Shown: in pieces, positions 30,597 to 34,650 of the stretch
How positions within the stretch are numbered: the stretch's first letter is position 1
Layout: each line of letters starts with the position of its first letter
NCBI GenBank assembly: GCA_000435835.1
Contig: FR883410.1
Location: 2,125 to 36,774 of the forward strand
Source of the DNA: Clostridium sp. CAG:221
GTDB taxonomy: Bacteria > Bacillota > Clostridia > Clostridiales > Clostridiaceae
Reading direction: 5' to 3'
Length of the DNA: 34,650 nucleotides
Translations under genes and position numbers: made by a program
The notes under the pieces: model-generated
Told to the model about the DNA's origin: nothing
Databases searched by the model: none
Seen by the model: the letters and a program-made list of their open reading frames with translations, nothing else

Positions 30597-33158
30597 ATGA
30601 ATTTAAATGAGGGAAAATATATCCATGTTGATATAAATAGTGAGATGAAAAAATGTTATATCGACTATGCTATGAGTGTTATAGTTGGTAGAGCACTTCC
30701 TGATGTAAGAGATGGTCTTAAGCCAGTTCATAGAAGAATACTTTACTCAATGCAAGAATTAGGCTTAGAGCCTCAAAAAGGATACAGAAAATGTGCCAGA
30801 ATAGTTGGGGAAGTTTTAGGTAAGTATCACCCACATGGTGATTCCTCAGTTTACGATGCATTAGTAAGAATGGCGCAAGATTTCTCTTTAAGATATACAT
30901 TAGTTGATGGACATGGAAACTTTGGTTCTGTAGACGGTGATAGTGCAGCGGCAATGAGATATACAGAAGCAAAGATGAATAAGATAGCAGTGGAAATGTT
31001 AAGAGACATTAGAAAAGAAACTGTTGATTTTATGCCAAACTTTGATGGTGAGGAAAAAGAACCAGTAGTATTACCTTCAAGATATCCAAACCTTTTAGTA
31101 AATGGTTCATCAGGTATAGCGGTAGGTATGGCAACTAATATACCTCCACATAACTTAGGAGAGATTATTGATGGAACAATAATGCTAATAGATAATCCAG
31201 AGACTACTGTTTTAGAACTTATGACAGCAATACAGGGACCTGATTTCCCAACTGGTGCAATAGTTATGGGTAAGGCTGGTATAAGAGCAGCTTATGAAAC
31301 AGGAAAAGGAAAGATTGTCGTTAGATCAAAAACTGAAATTGAAGAGGAAAATGGAAGAAACAGAATAGTTGTTACTGAAATTCCTTATCAAGTTAATAAA
31401 GCTAAGCTTATAGAAAATATTGCTGACTTAGTTAAAGATAAGAAGATTACTGGAATATCAGATTTAAGAGATGAATCTGATAGAGAAGGTATGAGAATAG
31501 TAATAGAACTTAAGAGAGATGCTAATCCAAATGTAATTTTAAATTTATTATTTAAACATACAAAGATGCAAGATACTTTTGGAGTTATCATGCTAGCATT
31601 AGTAGATAATGAACCAAAAATATTAAATCTTAAGGAAGTATTAACTCATTATATAGAATTCCAAAAAGAAGTTGTTACTAGAAGAACTGTATTTGAATTA
31701 AATAAAGCAGAAGCTAGAGCACACATATTAGAAGGGTTAAAAATAGCTCTTGATAATATTGATGATGTAATTCATATTATTAGAAATTCAAAAACAAGTG
31801 ATATTGCAAAAAGCACATTAATGGAAAGATTCCAATTAAGTGAAAAACAAGCTCAAGCAATCTTAGAAATGAGATTAAGAAGATTAACAGGTCTTGAAAG
31901 AGATAAGATAGAAGAAGAACTTAATGAAATTATGCAATACATTGAATATTTAAATAGTATATTAGCTGATGAAATGAAGCTTCTTGGAGTAATCAAGGAA
32001 GAGCTTAGAGAAATAAAGAGCAAATACAATGATGAAAGAAGAACTGAAATTCAAAAAGTAGTTAATGAAATAGACATAGAAGATTTAATTCAAGAAGAAG
32101 ATGTTGTTATTACATTAACTAATTCAGGATATATTAAGAGAATTTCTGCTGATACATATTCAGCTCAAAGAAGAGGGGGAAGAGGTATTCAAGCAATGAC
32201 TACAAAAGAAGATGATTTTGTAGAAAATGTTTTAATAACTTCAACTCATTCAGATGTATTATTCTTTACAAACAGAGGAAGAGTGTACAAGAAGAGAGCA
32301 TATGAAATTCCAGATGCAGGTAGAACTGCTAAGGGAACTAATATAATCAACCTTATTCCAATAGAACAAGATGAAAGAATTGAAACAGTACTTACTGTTG
32401 CTGATGAAATAAGAGAAGGATATCTATTCATGGCAACTAAGAAGGGTCTTGTTAAGAAGACACCTTTATCAGAATTCAAGAACTTAAGAAAGAACGGACT
32501 TATAGCTATAAGCTTAAGAGAAGGTGATGAACTACTTAAGGTAAAGGTTACTAGAGGAGATGCAGACATAGTTATAGTATCTGAACGTGGTAATGCAATT
32601 AAGTTTAATGAACAAGATGTAAGACCAATGGGTAGAACTGCAGCTGGTGTTAAATCAATGAACTTAAGAGAAGATGATATTGCTGTTTGTATGGATATAG
32701 CAGTTGATGATGAAGATTTATTAGTAATCAGTGAAAATGGATTTGGTAAGAGAACACCTTTAGTTGAATATAAGAGACAAAATAGAGGTGGAGTTGGTTT
32801 AATAACATACAAAATCAGTGAAAAGACTGGTAAAGTTGTTGGTGCAACAGTATGTAAATCTGAAGATGAATTAATGCTTATAAATACAAGTGGTGTTGCT
32901 ATAAGAATTAATGTATCAGATGTATCTGTAACTAGTAGAGCTACAATGGGAGTTAGATTAATGAGAACTTCTGATGAAGAAAAGATTGTAGCTATAGCTA
33001 AAATTTCAGGTAGAGATGTAGAAGATAAAGATCAGCAATTAACATTAACAGATGAATTAGATAGACAAGAAAATGAAGTTGTAGAAGATAATAGTCTTGA
33101 TAAATTAGTTCAAGAAGCTCAAAAACAAATGGATGAAAAATCAAATTCAGAAGAATAG
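30597..33158 (+). CDS. gyrA: DNA gyrase subunit A
   Basis: An 853-residue DNA-cleaving subunit. With the ATG at 30597 its numbering matches E. coli: HPHGDSSVYD covers 78-87, Ser83 and Asp87 of the quinolone pocket are unchanged, and the catalytic Tyr122 lies in AAAMRYTEA. The C-terminal beta-pinwheel DNA-wrapping domain has the GyrA-box QRRGGRG near 525-535, and the tail is acidic. An in-frame GTG three codons earlier belongs to the Shine-Dalgarno GAGGTG. A strong terminator follows. Confidence 0.98.
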   Translation: MNLNEGKYIHVDINSEMKKCYIDYAMSVIVGRALPDVRDGLKPVHRRILYSMQELGLEPQKGYRKCARIVGEVLGKYHPHGDSSVYDALVRMAQDFSLRYTLVDGHGNFGSVDGDSAAAMRYTEAKMNKIAVEMLRDIRKETVDFMPNFDGEEKEPVVLPSRYPNLLVNGSSGIAVGMATNIPPHNLGEIIDGTIMLIDNPETTVLELMTAIQGPDFPTGAIVMGKAGIRAAYETGKGKIVVRSKTEIEEENGRNRIVVTEIPYQVNKAKLIENIADLVKDKKITGISDLRDESDREGMRIVIELKRDANPNVILNLLFKHTKMQDTFGVIMLALVDNEPKILNLKEVLTHYIEFQKEVVTRRTVFELNKAEARAHILEGLKIALDNIDDVIHIIRNSKTSDIAKSTLMERFQLSEKQAQAILEMRLRRLTGLERDKIEEELNEIMQYIEYLNSILADEMKLLGVIKEELREIKSKYNDERRTEIQKVVNEIDIEDLIQEEDVVITLTNSGYIKRISADTYSAQRRGGRGIQAMTTKEDDFVENVLITSTHSDVLFFTNRGRVYKKRAYEIPDAGRTAKGTNIINLIPIEQDERIETVLTVADEIREGYLFMATKKGLVKKTPLSEFKNLRKNGLIAISLREGDELLKVKVTRGDADIVIVSERGNAIKFNEQDVRPMGRTAAGVKSMNLREDDIAVCMDIAVDDEDLLVISENGFGKRTPLVEYKRQNRGGVGLITYKISEKTGKVVGATVCKSEDELMLINTSGVAIRINVSDVSVTSRATMGVRLMRTSDEEKIVAIAKISGRDVEDKDQQLTLTDELDRQENEVVEDNSLDKLVQEAQKQMDEKSNSEE

Positions 33159-33159
33159 T

Positions 33160-33204
33160 AAAAAGGAGTTGTAGCACTAAATAATTAGTGAACAGCTCCT
33201 TTTT
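33160..33204 (+). terminator. Intrinsic terminator of gyrB-gyrA
   Basis: A long hairpin: outer arms AAAAAGGAGTTGT (33160-33172) and ACAGCTCCTTTTT (33192-33204), with an inner CACTAA / TTAGTG stem, ending in a T-run. Confidence 0.92.
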
Positions 33205-33263
33205 TGTATGTAAATAATTTTTACTACAGGAAAAAATAAGTTGGAAAATGTCGCAATTTATAG

Positions 33264-33893
33264 AATGATGTAGGTATAGATATAGATAATTCTATTGTTG
33301 TAACAGAAAATATAAAAAGTGAAAATCATAAAACTTGTGGAATAAGAGTAAAAAATGGATCTACTATTACATTAAATGGGAAGAACACGCACAAGAATGA
33401 TAAGGATGATATTCTAAAAATTAATAAAAGCAATGAACCTGATAATACTATAAATGATACAGCTAATCAGTATCTTGAAATATATACAAGTAGCAGTACT
33501 TCAACTACAACTAATCCACCAATTGAAACAATTACAACTACAACAACAAAATATAGAAAACAAGAAGTAAATGTAGAAACATTAGATGAATTAAAAAAAA
33601 GCTATAGATGTAGCAAATTCAATTGTAAATATAACTAAAGAAATAAATCTAAAGGTTTATTAGTATATGGTGCTAAAAATATAACTTTAGAAGATATAGA
33701 GTTAATAGGTGATGGTAATAAAAGTGTAGTTGGTTTAGAAATAGCACTTAAATCTACTGTAAAACTTAAAAATATAACAAGCTCAAATCATACAAGATGC
33801 GGAATAACAGTAAGAGATGGAGCTGAAGTTGAATTCTTAGGTGGAAATAAGCACACAAATGATGGAGATGATATTATAAGTTTAGTTAATTAA
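33264..33893 (+). pseudogene. Remnant of a repeat-containing beta-helix surface adhesin
   Basis: Two diverged copies of one ~50-residue unit can be read: VGIDIDNSIVVTENIKSENH and on to NDKDDI (from 33270), and VGLEIALKSTVKLKNITSSN and on to NDGDDI (to the TAA at 33891). Both share NH..CGI.V..G and N.H.ND.DDI. A Thr/Ser-rich linker and an ETLDELKKA segment lie between them. The pattern fits the pectate-lyase-like adhesive domain of Gram-positive surface proteins. The frame is broken: a stop lies just before the first unit (33261-33263), one extra A in an A8 run (33593-33600) shifts the frame, and a second shift near 33645 restores it. No start codon, signal peptide or wall anchor remains. Confidence 0.75.
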
Positions 33894-34198
33894 GAAAATA
33901 TAAAGATAGAGACTTTTTTTATGGAAACAATAATATAAATATAGAGCTTAGCAATGGAGAAACTTTAAAATATGAAGTTTTTTCTGTATATGTTACAGAT
34001 GTTGAGGATAATTATATTCAAACTAAATTTGATAATGCCAATGAATATAAGGAGTTTTTAGACAGAATAAAGAATAAGTCTATTTATGAAAATGAAATAG
34101 AATTAAGTGAAGATGATAAAATAATAACTTTATCAACTTGTTCTTTTGAATTTAATGATGCAAGATTAGTGGTACATGGTAAACTTATAAAGAATTAA
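33890..34198 (+). pseudogene. srtB: 5'-truncated class B sortase
   Basis: An open frame of 102 codons without a start reads LRKYKDRDFFYGNNNI and later ELSNGETLKYEVFSVYVTD. The C-terminal half carries LSTCSFEFNDARLVVHGKLI. This is the C-terminal half of class B sortase: the catalytic Cys (LSTC) and Arg (DAR) are kept, but the N-terminal membrane anchor and the catalytic His motif (GHN) are gone. The fragment starts at the stop codon of the preceding adhesin remnant, in another frame, which marks a deletion junction. Sortase B normally anchors a few specific surface proteins. Not functional as it stands. Confidence 0.85.
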
Positions 34199-34212
34199 GT
34201 AAATAAATATAA

Positions 34213-34250
34213 TGCCTTACAGCATAAGCTGTAGGGCAATTTTATTTTAT
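34213..34250 (+). terminator. Intrinsic terminator after the sortase remnant
   Basis: TGCCTTACAGC (34213-34223) pairs with GCTGTAGGGCA (34228-34238), one G-U, with an ATAA loop and a T-rich tail. It is probably the original srtB terminator. Confidence 0.85.
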
Positions 34251-34432
34251 TTATAATATTAAAGCTTTGACATGTGCCTATAAAAACTAAAAAATAATGT
34301 CCTTTTTAGGGGGAGTGGTAACAATATATAGTTGAAAAAATTTTTATTAGGTCAGTAAGTATAGCCATAATAAAGCTTTTTAAGTAGTTATAATTTACCA
34401 ACCTATACTTTAAAAATAAACGTGAACAGTGA
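34251..34432. other. Non-coding stretch, nothing recognised
   Basis: AT-rich DNA with short stop-riddled frames on both strands. A TTGACA at 34266-34271 lacks a matching -10. No repeat ends, tRNA or known motif was recognised. Confidence 0.5.
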
Positions 34433-34519
34433 ATGAATAAGAGCACTTTAGGAGAAAATATATATAAATTACAATACTCTAATCCTGGTGTATCACAATG
34501 AGAATTAGTTAGAATATGA
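34433..34519 (+). pseudogene. Remnant of an XRE-type helix-turn-helix regulator
   Basis: From ATG 34433 the frame reads MNKSTLGENIYKLQY, then SNPGVSQ, TGA, ELVRI, TGA. This resembles the first helices of XRE/Cro-family regulators (LGENIYKLR...GVSQEELA). The two in-frame stops (34499, 34517) and lack of any continuation mark it as decayed. A Shine-Dalgarno is not evident. Only 30 residues support the call. Confidence 0.4.
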
Positions 34520-34650
34520 AAGAAAAAGAAAGTAATTTAATAATAATTTAATTAATTAAGTATATTTATAATATTTTATAATTAATAGAAGTGTTAAACT
34601 AAAACACGTCGACAGGACAGCAAACAACAGTAAAGCTGCTGAAACGACAA
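34520..34650. other. AT-rich intergenic DNA ending in a GC-richer stem-forming segment
   Basis: About 70 nt of nearly pure A/T with TATAAT-like hexamers lead to a hairpin GTGTT / AACAC (34592-34608). Nested pairs follow at the very edge: GTCG / CGAC (34608-34611, 34645-34648) and CAGC / GCTG (34618-34621, 34635-34638). The change in composition suggests the leader of a stable RNA operon; many clostridia carry an rRNA operon after gyrA. The gene itself is outside the window. Confidence 0.3.

Noticed and set aside
32246..32812. A 188-codon - strand frame opposite gyrA
   Set aside because: Antisense shadow of the conserved GyrA C-terminal domain; no start signals.
28300..33245. Shared 13-mer (AAAATAAGTTGGA) after recF and after gyrA
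   Set aside because: Short AT-rich match with no extended similarity; explained by chance in low-GC DNA.

Overview
The window is the replication-origin region of a low-GC, endospore-forming Firmicute. Gene order, AT-rich codon use and protein sequences (DnaA, GyrA, YidC, LonC, YyaC) fit Clostridium sensu stricto (cluster I); the species cannot be fixed from sequence reading alone. Nearly everything is ordinary, well-conserved housekeeping DNA. The unusual material sits in intergenic DNA and in the last 1.4 kb.

Layout. The origin is bipartite: a DnaA-box cluster between rpmH and dnaA (about 23.7-24.1 kb) and a second between dnaA and dnaN (25.5-25.75 kb). The second also holds an AT-rich unwinding region with a DnaA-trio run. 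Right of the origin, on the + strand, lie dnaA, dnaN, rlbA (S4 domain), recF, remB, gyrB and gyrA. Left of it, on the - strand, lie rpmH, rnpA, yidD, yidC, jag/khpB, then mnmE, mnmG, rsmG, then noc, then parA, parB and a DUF4446 gene, with two perfect 16-bp parS sites. Further left come the convergent + strand pair (class V aminotransferase, yyaC), then on the - strand DUF3343, DUF951, rpsF-ssb-rpsR, a MazG-like gene, gdpP-rplI-lonC, dnaB-proC, purA, two DUF1858 genes and an acyl-ACP thioesterase. The left edge cuts the last codons of a + strand gene. Almost all genes point away from the origin, so they are co-directional with replication; only aminotransferase-yyaC and the left-edge fragment oppose it.

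How the genes work together. The core is replication initiation and its control (dnaA, dnaN, recF, gyrase, dnaB, ssb), chromosome segregation and nucleoid occlusion (parA, parB, noc, parS), ribosome and tRNA maturation (rpmH, rnpA, rsmG, mnmE, mnmG, S6, S18, L9) and membrane protein insertion (yidC, yidD, jag). c-di-AMP breakdown (gdpP) and sporulation-linked proteins (lonC, yyaC) complete the set. Legible regulatory DNA includes several sigma-A promoters, a candidate PurR operator at purA, an S6:S18 leader on rpsF, an exact Spo0A box in oriC and many intrinsic terminators.

Accessory or decayed DNA. After gyrA there is a graveyard: a frameshifted beta-helix adhesin fragment butted against a 5'-truncated class B sortase (catalytic Cys and Arg kept, His part gone), then a stop-riddled XRE-type regulator start. 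Between parA and noc there is a ~120-bp palindromic element with two inner hairpins. No phage, insertion sequence with intact transposase, CRISPR array, tRNA or complete rRNA gene was seen.
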